DNA of 42,737 nucleotides from JBAYJY01 sp041664945 (GTDB lineage Bacteria; UBP15; UBA6099), in the NCBI GenBank assembly GCA_041664945.1, contig JBAYJY010000015.1, positions 1 to 42,737 of the forward strand, written 5' to 3'. The notes beneath the pieces are model-generated. The model saw nothing but the letters and a program-made list of their open reading frames with translations, was not told where the DNA came from and searched no databases. Shown piece after piece: positions 15,658 to 23,943 of this stretch. Both the position numbers and the translations under genes were made by a program. Within the stretch, counting starts at the first letter, position 1; each line of letters opens with the position of its first letter.

Positions 15658-16830
15658 TCAATCGTCAGGGCTGCAGCCGTTCCCGGAATTATCTTTTGTC
15701 TCGCCGTTTCTCTTTTTCTTTGTTAAACCCATCAGAATCGTGATAATCAGGAAAACGCATATCGCCTGCCCGAGCAGAATAGCCATGTTTTCCATTGAGC
15801 AAATCGTTATGACCACGGCGCTCAGCCCAAGAGTCAGGTTTATAAAATAGATGAAAACGACGACTTCTTTATCTGTGAAGCCGTGGTCTGAGAGGCGGTG
15901 GTGAAAATGGTCTTTGCCGGTGAAGTCGACCCATTCGCGGAAATTGTGGACTTTCCCGGTTGAAATCCGCTCGATCGTGGTGTGTATCATGTCGAAAATC
16001 GGAATGCCGAGAATCATGACGGGCACGCTGAACGAAACGAACGGATTGCCGTTGGACCAGTGTCCCATCAGGCCGAAGCAGGCGAGAGTGAATCCGAGAA
16101 AAGTGGCGCCGGCGTCGCCGAGGAAAATCGTGGCCGGCTTGAAGTTGTGAATCAGGAATCCGAGGGAGGCGCCGCAAAGCGTGATGGAGATGTACCCGAG
16201 AAACGGGTTGTTCAGCCTATAGGCGATAATGAAAAATATTCCCGAGGCGACTGACGTCAAACCGGTCGCGAGGCCGTCCATGCCGTCGAGAAAATTCAAA
16301 GCGTTGGTTATTCCGACGATCCAGAAAATGGAAAGGGCGATGCTGATAATTCTTCCCCACAGGGTGAAAGGGTAAAAATCGAGACGGACGCCGAAGTAGA
16401 TTGCGATGCCCGCTGCGGCGATTTGTACAAGCAGCCGGAAACGAGCGGGAATCCCGCCGGTTTTGTCGTCAACCGCGCCGACTACAAGGATAAGGCTGGC
16501 GCCGATGAACGTTCCAACCATCTCCCTGTCGAAGCTGAAGTGTAAGAGGTGCGCCGAGAAGAAAGCGATGAAGACGGCGATGCCGCCCAGCAACGGGGTC
16601 GGAATCTTATGGATTTTTCGCGGGTCCGGATGGTCGAGCGCTTTGATTCGAATTGCAAAGAGCCGCACTAAAGGCGTCATCAGCGCCGCGATGAAAAAAG
16701 CCATGGCGAACAGATGGAGTTGCAGGAGAATTCCGTTTTTGCTTGCCTCCCGGTTTATCAACGGCAATGCCAATATAGCAATCGCAACCGGCGATATCGG
16801 CACAATAACTTTTCGAAACGTTTTTATCAT
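15658..16830 (-). CDS. Undecaprenyl-phosphate sugar-1-phosphate transferase (WecA/TagO/MraY family)
   Basis: A polytopic protein of 390 residues, about ten membrane helices. All loops of the family are present: DHPDPRKIHKIPTPLLGG (66-83), VVGAVDDKTGGIPA with the Asp pair at 121-122, NALNFLDGMDGLATG (176-190), FLGDAGATFLGF (236-247), and the histidine motif KDHFHHRLSDHGFT near residue 320. It starts lipid-linked glycan synthesis by moving GlcNAc-1-phosphate (or a related sugar phosphate) from UDP-sugar to undecaprenyl phosphate. This is the probable initiator for the glycan assembled by the genes at 5.9-13.5 kb. The C-terminus past residue 365 is charged and cytoplasmic. GGGGAGA lies about ten bases before the ATG. 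The flagellin promoter lies just beyond its stop, so the two genes are separate transcripts in the same direction. Confidence 0.9.
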   Translation of the reverse strand: MIKTFRKVIVPISPVAIAILALPLINREASKNGILLQLHLFAMAFFIAALMTPLVRLFAIRIKALDHPDPRKIHKIPTPLLGGIAVFIAFFSAHLLHFSFDREMVGTFIGASLILVVGAVDDKTGGIPARFRLLVQIAAAGIAIYFGVRLDFYPFTLWGRIISIALSIFWIVGITNALNFLDGMDGLATGLTSVASGIFFIIAYRLNNPFLGYISITLCGASLGFLIHNFKPATIFLGDAGATFLGFTLACFGLMGHWSNGNPFVSFSVPVMILGIPIFDMIHTTIERISTGKVHNFREWVDFTGKDHFHHRLSDHGFTDKEVVVFIYFINLTLGLSAVVITICSMENMAILLGQAICVFLIITILMGLTKKKRNGETKDNSGNGCSPDD

Positions 16831-17109
16831 CTGCTGAATTGTCTCCCCTTGCCCGTGGTTCCTTCGCTAATTATTCTCTCGGCCGAGCTTTTTGATTTAG
16901 CGCGCTTTTTAAACTATTTCCACTTTTTTTGTAAAATCAAACAAAATAACAAAATTTTATAAATATTCAACACATAATATGCAGGCTAAGAGTTTGACAG
17001 ATTATGAAAAGCGATTGCTCCAATTGGTTTGTATCTCTTTGTCTTATGCGAATTCAATGCTTCAAAAACTGATGTGATGAAGAGCCTGCCGGATATTTTT
17101 CATTCCCGG

Positions 17110-17622
17110 TTATTTCTTTTGTTTTAATATCAGGTCCTTGAATTGGTTGGGTTTTGAGACGCCGTTGATTTGAAGCTCGATGCCCGCGGCCGCTGATGTG
17201 CCGATCTGGATGTCGCCGATATTTACAATTTTTCCGATGAAGTTCTGGCGCACGTTCAGGCTGCGGATGTCTTTGATGTCGATGTTCGTCGTATCGGTCG
17301 AGGCGATCCCTTTTTTAACGATTACGCTCCTGTTTGTGACGATATACGTAGCGACTTTTGAATTGACCCAGATGAAAAACAAAACGAGCGGAATCAGGGC
17401 GAGCGTGATTAAACTAAATGCGCCGAGTTTGCCGTAGCCCAAAACGGCGATAGCGATCGACAGCGGAATGATCAGCATGGCGCGGAACTGCGTCCAGAAT
17501 GACGGGTGAGCGGTCAGAAGCGGCGCGCCGTCCTCTGCCGGATCTGACAGCTCCTTTCCGCAATGTTTGCAGATGATCGCCGCGTCCTGAATATCTTCGG
17601 CGCAATAAGGGCATTTCTTCAT
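17110..17622 (-). CDS. Zinc-ribbon and bacterial PH-domain (YdbS/DUF304-type) membrane protein
   Basis: Residues 1-23 form a zinc ribbon (CPYCAEDIQDAAIICKHCG). Two close membrane helices follow (about 45-85, LIIPLSIAIAVLGYG and LITLALIPLVLFFIWV). Then comes a bacterial PH-like domain: YIVTNRSVIVKKGIASTDTTNIDIKDIRSLNVRQNFIGKIVNIGDIQIGTSA. The pattern TNRRVxxxxGxxxxxxxxIPLxxIxxVxxxQxxxGRxxNxGxIxI is the hallmark of the family, whose members sit in the inner membrane; the precise role is unknown. GGAGG sits six bases before the ATG. It stands alone: 233 bases separate it from the next gene upstream. Confidence 0.82.
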   Translation of the reverse strand: MKKCPYCAEDIQDAAIICKHCGKELSDPAEDGAPLLTAHPSFWTQFRAMLIIPLSIAIAVLGYGKLGAFSLITLALIPLVLFFIWVNSKVATYIVTNRSVIVKKGIASTDTTNIDIKDIRSLNVRQNFIGKIVNIGDIQIGTSAAAGIELQINGVSKPNQFKDLILKQKK

Positions 17623-17855
17623 TTTTCGGCCTCCGGTTGTTGATCCATTTGCATTATAAGGCGCTTGCGGCCGTAATGTATAGCGGCGGTTGTTGATACC
17701 GAACCATTTTTTTCTCCGCGCCTTTGCGTCTCCGTGGCTAAGTCTTAACCATTTCCGCGATCCAGCGCAGTTGCCAGAGGCAAATCCGGGATTGTTAAAT
17801 TTAAGATTCTTCTCTTCGCTCAGAATGACAACGGGATGAGATATACCGGAGAAAT

Positions 17856-18668
17856 CTATTTCGCCGCAGTCGCGGGCCTGATGAAAATCTGAATTGCGCG
17901 GGTTTTTGGCGTTTTGTCCGCCCAGAGGCCTCGTCCGGCGAGCTCTTGATTAATCTGATCGAAAGTTGTCGTCATGGCGCTTGAGCATGGAAACTCGATG
18001 CTGTAGGCGAAAGCGGGCGGTTCGGCCGGCGCTTGAGCGGCTGAGTCTTTGGAGCCGATTTTCCACCATTTTTTCTTCTTTTTAACAGGCGGGTTGGCTG
18101 CGGCCGCCACGGAGCCTGTCGCTGCGGCGGCGGCGGGTTCAATTGCCGCGCCCTGGTTTCCGGCCGGACATTCGGGGCAAAGCAGCGCCCAGTTGGAATT
18201 CGGCTGCGGCGCCGCTTCATTTTTCGGAACGGCGAGGGCTCTCGCCGCGCTTGCGACTCCCGAAGCCGCCACCGGGCGGCGGTAGATAATGCCGCCGATA
18301 TTGTCAGCGATAGCGGATTGCTGCCCCTCGGGTCCAAGGATAACCTTTGCGGCCGCGGGGAAAGTTATGCCGAGGCTTATGCCCTGAAGAATAAAAAACT
18401 CCTGAATGGCGGCGGCGTTGCCTGGGAAATCCGGAGTGATTTCGAGCCTTTTGGCGATGCGGCGCACGCTCGCGTCGATCTTATTCTGGTCGCCGCTGCC
18501 TGAAAAGAGAAAATCGATATCGGAAGAATCTATGGGTTGGAGAGTGTAAATGCCTTTAATAATTGCGGGCCCCGCCGGGGCCGCCGGTTTCTGGCCTCAG
18601 GCGAAAACGGCGGCGCCTTTGATGAGAATAAGCATAACGGCAACCGCAAACAACGTTTTCTTTGTCAT
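17856..18668 (-). CDS. Secreted protein of unknown function, reading frame interrupted by an in-frame UGA after the signal peptide
   Basis: From ATG 18668 (AGGA nine bases upstream) the frame encodes a complete signal peptide, MTKKTLFAVAVMLILIKGAAVFA (23 residues in two parts: MTKKTLFAVAVM and LILIKGAAVFA). Codon 24 is TGA (18597-18599). The same frame then stays open for 246 codons: GQKPAAPAGPAIIKGIYTLQ, a segment with IDSSDIDFLFSGSGDQNKID, a proline/alanine-rich middle with LLCPECPAG, a basic stretch VKKKKKWWKIG, and RAIQIFIRPA near the end. The first in-frame start after the TGA is a GTG at 18467 without a signal peptide, which would make a partial cytosolic product. UGA ends several normal genes here, so the code is not changed. 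Options are a nonsense mutation, a base-call error, readthrough or selenocysteine. A GC-rich hairpin (18568-18582) begins 14 bases after the UGA. I do not recognise the family. Confidence 0.6.
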
Positions 18669-18738
18669 CAGTCGTATTCCTTGCGCTGTTTCGCGCCGAA
18701 CTTTCATTCAGACCCCGCCGGGGCCTGCTTCATCTGGT

Positions 18739-18816
18739 TCAACAGCCCTTCCCAAAAAAAGAAGAGATCAGCATTATAGCCGACACCAGCATCAACCCTA
18801 TGATAATTATTTTCAT
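18739..18816 (-). CDS. Possible 25-residue hydrophobic membrane peptide
   Basis: ATG at 18816 encodes a Lys-led hydrophobic peptide (KIIIIGLMLVSAIMLISSFF) with a short polar tail ending GKGC, then TGA. It is one membrane span of typical length. It lies between a promoter-like sequence (18862-18890) and the UGA-interrupted secreted gene, 70 bases upstream of that gene's ATG, so both could share a transcript. The ribosome site (GGG, about four to six bases upstream) is weak. It could be a tiny membrane protein or a leader peptide. Chance is not excluded at this length. Confidence 0.35.
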   Translation of the reverse strand: MKIIIIGLMLVSAIMLISSFFGKGC

Positions 18817-18861
18817 TTTCCCAACCCTTTGCAATTGATTTGCCAAATTCCCCTCACAGCG

Positions 18862-18890
18862 AGTATAAAAATTATTTTCATATCGTCCAA
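18862..18890 (-). promoter_or_regulatory. Promoter-like sequence for the small peptide and the secreted protein
   Basis: Minus strand TTGGAC (18885-18890), 17-base spacer, TATACT (18862-18867). The -10 box matches five of six bases; the -35 box matches only its TTG. Confidence 0.45.
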
Positions 18891-19114
18891 TCCGGATATT
18901 ATTGTTGTTTCGTCGTTCTGATGGACAGTGAGACGCGGCATTAAAGGGACATTGAAATACAACAACGAATTCCCGGATTCAAAATCCGGAAGCCAACGCA
19001 GAAGATCGCAGACTTGCCCCCATTTCTCCGGCGATGTTTTATTCCAGATTCAACTATTTGCTTGCCGCCTGAAATCTGATGATGCGTTCTCATGTTTCAA
19101 AAGAATTAAAAAAC
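18891..19114. other. Non-coding centre of a divergent region
   Basis: Together with the flanking promoter-like sites this forms the roughly 360-base region between the minus-strand peptide/secreted gene and the plus-strand DUF2330 gene. Open frames here have no ribosome site or family resemblance. I see no repeat or RNA gene. Confidence 0.4.
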
Positions 19115-19142
19115 TTCTCATGTTCGTACGCTTCTGTATAAT
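19115..19142 (+). promoter_or_regulatory. Promoter-like sequence for the DUF2330 gene
   Basis: TTCTCA (19115-19120), 16-base spacer, exact TATAAT (19137-19142). Predicted start near 19149. Confidence 0.5.
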
Positions 19143-19202
19143 GTTAAAGCGGTAAAAAATTGAAGGGCGCATTGTGGCGTGGAAATGAATAGAGGCAAAG
19201 AG

Positions 19203-20858
19203 ATGGTTCATGCGCGGATTATAGTTCACATGAAAAAGTTGGATGGAATGAGAGAAAGGCCAGGGCTACTGCGAAGAGGCAAACACGAGGATAGCAGGTT
19301 TTTGAACGGATTATGCAAGACGGCCTCTCTTAGAAATTTCGCCGTCATGACGAGCGCTGTCTGCCTTCTTCTGATTTTAATTAACAGCGCCAAAGCCGAT
19401 AAAGGATCAATATCGCCGGGACCAACGCGGTTTTCCGAGGAATCTCAAATAGCTATCATTATGCACAACGGCCAGGAAGAGGTTCTGATGCTTGGAACCG
19501 AATTTACGGCTGAAAAAGAGACGGGCATTTTGGAGTTCATACCATTTCCTTCGGAGCCGGATGTTAAACCGGCCGGCGCCGCCGCATTTACAGAGATGAC
19601 GAAATTGCTCGACAAAAAAGGAATCGAGCTTTTGAACAGCAGCGACATGGTAAAGGGCGGCGCCGCCGGGAAAGCGCCGGTCGAAATCATGCTGAGCGAA
19701 AAAATCGGGCTGCACGATCTAACTGTAATCAAGATAAATAATATATCCGAATTCACAAAATGGGCAGAGAGCTTTTTTGCTCAAAAAGGGATTGAAGTCA
19801 CAAACGATCTGAGCGGCTTTTATAAAAATGCCGAAGATTACGTTTCGAGAGGTTTTGTCTATTTCGCGATCGATTACGTCACTATAAAGACAGAGAAATA
19901 TACGGTCGAACCTCTGATATACAGATTCAAAACGGATAAGATCTATTATCCGTTGAAGACCTCGAACGTAGTGGGAGGCGCAGGGCTTGTCGACCTGATA
20001 ATCATCAGCCCGGGGAGTTTCATAGGCGATGGAACAGAAGGCCTTTTAGGACCGGGCGTGAATTTTTATTCGCCGTACATAAAGCTGAGCGAGTCGCCGG
20101 GAGTAATCTTCGAAATCAGCAATTCCGAGAGGATTGACCCGGAGGAACTGGGTAAAGTATATCCTGAAGCCGTCAAGTTTTTCTCCGGCATGAAAAAACC
20201 GTATATTCAGGTGTTGAGTTACCGCGGACCGTACGTTTTCAAGAATGACATTCTCTTTGATCCTGCCAAGCTCGCCCCTAGAAATTATTACTGGCACAGC
20301 ATCGGCGGCTCATATCCCTGGGAAACCACATATTATTTAATGCCGGGAGAAGATGCAGCCCCGATACAAAAGGAACAAATAAAAAACAGGAATAAGCCGA
20401 AAGCGCTTTCGAAGAAAGACGCTTTAAAGATTCTTAAAAACATGTCCTACCATATCCTTATGGGGGACGAAACAGTCGCGCTCCGAAACGGAGAATACAA
20501 GAGACTCGATTCGATCGATAATTACCTGCGGGTTTTTATAAATAATATCGAATTAGGCGATCTCGACGGCGACGGCATTGGCGATGCCGCGGTTGTAATT
20601 GTTTCGAGCGGCGGCGGAAGCGGGGCATTTTTCGAATTGACAGTTCTGCTTGGCGACGGCAGGCTGTACACGCAGCAAGCCTCGGCGATGCTTGGCGATA
20701 AAATCAAGGTGAAGTCTTTAAAGATGAAAAATGGAACAATCATTGTGGATATATTGTCTCATAAGGAGAATGACCCGGATTGCTGTCCGAGTCTGAAGGT
20801 CGCGAAAAAGTTTAAATTGGCCGGCGGTTCGGAAGGCGCGGTATTAAAACTGCAATGA
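19203..20858 (+). CDS. Exported DUF2330-type protein with an FG-GAP/EF-hand-like tail
   Basis: A long basic lead is followed by one hydrophobic segment (VMTSAVCLLLILINSAKA), a signal peptide or anchor. The next 200 residues follow DUF2330: ESQIAIIMHNGQEEVLMLGTEF, LEFIPFPSEPDVKPA, the characteristic LHDLTVIKINNISEFTKWAESFFAQKGIEV, then YVSRGFVYFAIDYV and PLIYRFKTDKIYYPLKTS. The C-terminal part has ELGDLDGDGIGDAAVVIVSSGGGSG, a DxDGDGxxD calcium-loop/FG-GAP-like motif, followed by a small beta-rich domain. It probably acts on the outer face of the cell. The biochemical role of DUF2330 is unknown to me. ATG 19203 has AGAGG six bases upstream; a GTG at 19179 is an alternative. The N-terminal extension before the hydrophobic segment is unusually long (about 48 residues), and an ATG at the hydrophobic segment cannot be excluded. 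Confidence 0.7.
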   Translation: MVHARIIVHMKKLDGMRERPGLLRRGKHEDSRFLNGLCKTASLRNFAVMTSAVCLLLILINSAKADKGSISPGPTRFSEESQIAIIMHNGQEEVLMLGTEFTAEKETGILEFIPFPSEPDVKPAGAAAFTEMTKLLDKKGIELLNSSDMVKGGAAGKAPVEIMLSEKIGLHDLTVIKINNISEFTKWAESFFAQKGIEVTNDLSGFYKNAEDYVSRGFVYFAIDYVTIKTEKYTVEPLIYRFKTDKIYYPLKTSNVVGGAGLVDLIIISPGSFIGDGTEGLLGPGVNFYSPYIKLSESPGVIFEISNSERIDPEELGKVYPEAVKFFSGMKKPYIQVLSYRGPYVFKNDILFDPAKLAPRNYYWHSIGGSYPWETTYYLMPGEDAAPIQKEQIKNRNKPKALSKKDALKILKNMSYHILMGDETVALRNGEYKRLDSIDNYLRVFINNIELGDLDGDGIGDAAVVIVSSGGGSGAFFELTVLLGDGRLYTQQASAMLGDKIKVKSLKMKNGTIIVDILSHKENDPDCCPSLKVAKKFKLAGGSEGAVLKLQ

Positions 20859-20885
20859 GAATAAACAAAATATGACAGAAGGCGT

Positions 20886-20899
20886 AATGAATATTCATT
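20886..20899. repeat. Perfect 14-base palindrome before the PsbP-like gene
   Basis: AATGAATATTCATT, about 50 bases upstream of the next ATG. Its size and AT content suit an operator for a dimeric regulator, but only position supports this. Confidence 0.3.
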
Positions 20900-20947
20900 T
20901 GCGCGCGCGGTCATACAAATAATTTCAACACGACACCGGAGGCAAGC

Positions 20948-21982
20948 ATGAAAGGCATTTCAAAACTTTGCAGAATGAATTCGATCGTATGTATGGCAAT
21001 TTTGTTGGCGGCGCTCTGTGTTTTTTTTACAACGCCGAAAGCGCGCGCCGATTTCTCGGAAAGCCAGAGGCAAACCGGAGAATCGGTTCTCGATGAAATA
21101 CTCATGGGGCAAAACAGGTTTCTCATAAGAGTCGCAAGCGGAGGCTGCACGGATAAGACATCATTTAAAGTGGATGTGAAAAAAGAGGAAAACGGGTCGA
21201 AAAAGCCTCATTATTCTCTCACAGTCATACGGATAACGCCGGACGCATGCAAAGCATTATTGTTCGAAGGAGCGCTTGTTTTGTTCGATCTTGAAAAGGA
21301 TCTGGGGTTGAAAGGCGATTTTACTTATACGGTGACAAACAGAGTGTTATCTTCCTCGATTGCTCCCCGGCCCGACGAATCGCTATTCTCAATAATTGAA
21401 AAGAACTTCACGGATGCGTTTTTCCCGCAGATCAATGAAGTCCATCCTGAGCCTTATGAACAATTTGTTATGGACCACGGCTATTTTTCATGCTTAATCC
21501 CCGCCTCGTGGAAGCTCGAAAGAGACCAGAGCGGCGATGAAGAAGCCGGCATCTTCGAGATAAAGTTGAAGAAAACGGACAAGGCAAAACCGGAAGACGG
21601 AGAAAGCTATTTTTTCCCCGATCCTCTCATTTATGTCGGATATTATGCAAAAAACAACGACCAGAAAAAGACTTATGAGAACTTTATAAAAGATTATGAA
21701 GAGTTGGCCGAATCGAGAAAGGGAAGCGATAAATCGCATTTCTCGGCGCCTGTGAAAATTGACATCAACGGAATTGAGTCGACGGAAATCGAATACGAAG
21801 TGTATCAGGAAATTCCGAGGGGCCCGTTGTTTCAGTCTGAGTTTTGGCTAAAGGAAAAATTCATAATCATCAGGGCAAAAGAGGGCTTTTACGTGGCCGC
21901 CTATAAAAGCCCCAGGGATTTTTACGATAAATACTCCGCGGCATTCGATGAATTAGCCAAATCATTCAAACCCGCAAAATAA
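20948..21982 (+). CDS. Exported protein with a PsbP-like C-terminal domain
   Basis: Signal peptide: MKGISKLCRMNSIV then a hydrophobic core ending KARA (about residue 34). Residues 40-155 form a domain with ILMGQNRFLIRVASGGCTDKTSFKVDVKK and CKALLFEGALVLFDLEKDLGL, whose cysteines could pair; I do not recognise it. From about 180 the order resembles PsbP/DUF1795-type proteins: HGYFSCLIPASWKLERD, a long acidic insertion, IYVGYYAKNN, PVKIDINGIESTEIEYEV, FIIIRAKEGFYVAAYKSP, FAKSF-type helix at the end (FDELAKSFKP). Such domains often bind small ligands or report on the envelope. GGAGG six bases before ATG supports the start. It lies 89 bases after the DUF2330 gene on the same strand, so both exported proteins may be co-expressed. 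Confidence 0.7.
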   Translation: MKGISKLCRMNSIVCMAILLAALCVFFTTPKARADFSESQRQTGESVLDEILMGQNRFLIRVASGGCTDKTSFKVDVKKEENGSKKPHYSLTVIRITPDACKALLFEGALVLFDLEKDLGLKGDFTYTVTNRVLSSSIAPRPDESLFSIIEKNFTDAFFPQINEVHPEPYEQFVMDHGYFSCLIPASWKLERDQSGDEEAGIFEIKLKKTDKAKPEDGESYFFPDPLIYVGYYAKNNDQKKTYENFIKDYEELAESRKGSDKSHFSAPVKIDINGIESTEIEYEVYQEIPRGPLFQSEFWLKEKFIIIRAKEGFYVAAYKSPRDFYDKYSAAFDELAKSFKPAK

Positions 21983-22684
21983 AGAAGCGCGATGCGAAGG
22001 GCTTAAACCCGGTTTGGGGTTTCCGTTTGAAATCTGAATCTTCTTGCCTCGTCCCCATGCTTTGCGCGAGAAGGCAAAACAAAGCAGTGACCGCAACGGA
22101 GAGAGAGAAGGCTGTGATGGCTTTTCACATGATGAAACGCTGGAGAGCATATTGCGAGTCATTAATCTGCGCTGAAGATCAGGACTCATCGTCGCGCCAC
22201 AGAGGGCAGGCGGTTGATGCGTTAAAAGAACAATGCTGACCTCCCTGAAGGCGGCAGCATTCCAACGTCCGCGCATTAGAGGACAAAGCTTTTATAACGC
22301 TCCGGATTTTGTATGGTTATCATGTCCCGCGTGAGGACAAATAGCGGTTCGGCTGCATGGTATCAGGCCGTTAAGTAAAAAGTCCCAATATTTATTTTGA
22401 GTTGCCTGTTATCAGTCTTTTTTCATAGGCGGAACGCGGCCTGCAATAATTTCAAAGCCATTTAAATTTTAATTTCGCGAGGATTTATGTTAGAATTCGC
22501 AATTGTTGTCGGCAAGCAAACTATTGGGCCGGAGAGAACGCCGGAATTTCTCTGGTTCGAAAGCGAATGGCGCCGAACATGAAGCCGACATCGGGAAAAT
22601 CGTGAAGATAATGACATGCGCGACTAATGCAGCTCCGCTTTTCCGGCGGCGGCCTGTTAGCAATAATATACGAGGAGATTCAAC
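21983..22684. other. 702-base region without a convincing gene
   Basis: Short open frames at 22027-22239 and 22503-22709 lack ribosome sites and family resemblance. A small hairpin AAACCC/GGGTTT lies near 22007-22024. A weak promoter-like pair lies at 22468-22496, upstream of the aminotransferase operon. The sequence GGTTCGA near 22553 recalls a tRNA T-loop, but no tRNA can be folded around it. This may be a decayed gene region. Confidence 0.4.
22468..22496 (+). promoter_or_regulatory. Weak promoter candidate for the aminotransferase operon
   Basis: TTTAAT (22468-22473), 17-base spacer, TAGAAT (22491-22496). The -10 box matches five of six bases; the -35 box is poor. It would give a leader of about 180 bases. 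Confidence 0.3.
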
Positions 22685-23923
22685 ATGGATGACAAACTCT
22701 ACGACCTGACCAAATCACACGCATTGTTCGCGCGCGCGCAGGACTTGATACCCAACGGCATCTTCGGCCCGAGGAACCCGAATTTCATGGTAGGCGGCCA
22801 GTACCCCTGCTTCTTCCGCGAAGGCTACATGGGGCATGCGGTGGACGTCGACGGCAACGACTACATAGATTTCATGTGCTCGTTCGGAGCGAACCTGCTC
22901 GGCTACAGGCATCCCGCTATCGAGGAAGCCGCAAGGGAGCAGATGTCGCGCGGCGGTCTCATGACCATGCCGATGGACCGCTGGGTGGAGGCGGCCGAGT
23001 ATCTCACAAAACACATTCCGCTCGCCGATTTCGTCATCTTCGCGAAGAACGGCTCCGACGTGACCACATGGTGCACGAGAGTAGCGCGGGTGCACACCAA
23101 GCGGAAGAAAATTCTCATGGCCGACGGAACTTACCACGGATTCCACGACTGGTGCGTGCCTTCCTCCACAGGAGTGCACGACCTGCACCGCGCCGGAATT
23201 ATTTCATTCAAATATAACGACGTCGAAAGCCTGCGCAAGGCGGTCGAAAGCAACAAAGGCGAAATCGCCGCGATAATACTGACGCCGATGAGACACGAGG
23301 CGTTCAGCAACGTCGAGTTGCCGGTCGACGGCTTTTTCAAGGAAGTGCGAAAAGTGTGCGACGAGGAAGGCATCGTCTTCATCATGGACGACATACGATG
23401 CTGTTTCCGCCTCAAGTTCGAAGGCTCGCACGAATACTTCGGCGCCGAGCCCGACTTGGTGACAATCGGCAAAGGCATGTCCAACGGCTACCCGCTCTCC
23501 GTGGCCTACGGCAGGGAATCAATGAAGAAAGCCGCCTGCAACGTTTTCTTTTCCGGAACGCACTTCTACAGCGGCATGCCTCTCGCCGTCATGCTGACCT
23601 GCCTCGAAATCGTGCGCACGGAAGGCGTAATCGATAAGATCAACAAAATCGGAACGCTCCTCAAAAACGGACTCCTTGATCTGGCGGCGAAACACTCGGT
23701 CGACGTCACATACTCCGGCCCCCCGTCCATTCCGTTCATGAACTTCAACTACCAGAACGCATTCGTGTTGCGAAACACTTTCTGCTCGAACGCCGTGAGA
23801 CGCGGCCTTTTTCTGCACCCGCACCATAACTGGTTCGTCTGCGCCGGCCACACTGAGGACGACATCGCCCGGGCGCTCGAAATCGCAGACATCTGCTTCG
23901 AAAAAACAAAGGAACTGATCTGA
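22685..23923 (+). CDS. Class III (GSAM-like) PLP-dependent aminotransferase/aminomutase
   Basis: The 412 residues are close to glutamate-1-semialdehyde aminomutase and related beta-amino-acid aminotransferases: VDVDGNDYIDFMCSFGANLLGYRHPAIEEA, the phosphate region AKNGSDVTTWCTRVARVHTKRKKILMADGTYHGFHDW, and the PLP lysine in TIGKGMSNGYPLSVAYG (Lys263). The Asp that contacts the pyridine nitrogen is in FIMDDIRCCFRL (Asp235), where most relatives have DEVxTGFR. Here the E, V, T and G positions are replaced and two cysteines stand side by side. The substrate may therefore differ from glutamate semialdehyde, and no haem gene is nearby. GAGGAG before ATG. Gaps of 20 bases to the VOC gene and 20 to the reductase make a clear three-gene operon, suggesting a catabolic or modification pathway. 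Confidence 0.85.
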   Translation: MDDKLYDLTKSHALFARAQDLIPNGIFGPRNPNFMVGGQYPCFFREGYMGHAVDVDGNDYIDFMCSFGANLLGYRHPAIEEAAREQMSRGGLMTMPMDRWVEAAEYLTKHIPLADFVIFAKNGSDVTTWCTRVARVHTKRKKILMADGTYHGFHDWCVPSSTGVHDLHRAGIISFKYNDVESLRKAVESNKGEIAAIILTPMRHEAFSNVELPVDGFFKEVRKVCDEEGIVFIMDDIRCCFRLKFEGSHEYFGAEPDLVTIGKGMSNGYPLSVAYGRESMKKAACNVFFSGTHFYSGMPLAVMLTCLEIVRTEGVIDKINKIGTLLKNGLLDLAAKHSVDVTYSGPPSIPFMNFNYQNAFVLRNTFCSNAVRRGLFLHPHHNWFVCAGHTEDDIARALEIADICFEKTKELI

Positions 23924-23943
23924 ACCGCAGTCAGGAGGACAAC

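Noticed and set aside
18568..18599. Selenocysteine element after the in-frame UGA.
   Set aside because: The hairpin 14 bases downstream has a three-base loop without the GGUCU-type apex of bacterial elements, so it is reported only as an open question.
17856..18668. Genome-wide reassignment of UGA.
   Set aside because: UGA ends well-recognised genes here (13495-13497, 23921-23923, 38059-38061).
18928..19155. 75-codon plus-strand frame before the DUF2330 gene.
   Set aside because: No ribosome site, overlaps the promoter-like sequence and shows no recognisable pattern.
22540..22575. tRNA T-loop-like GGTTCGA.
   Set aside because: No acceptor or anticodon stems can be formed around it.
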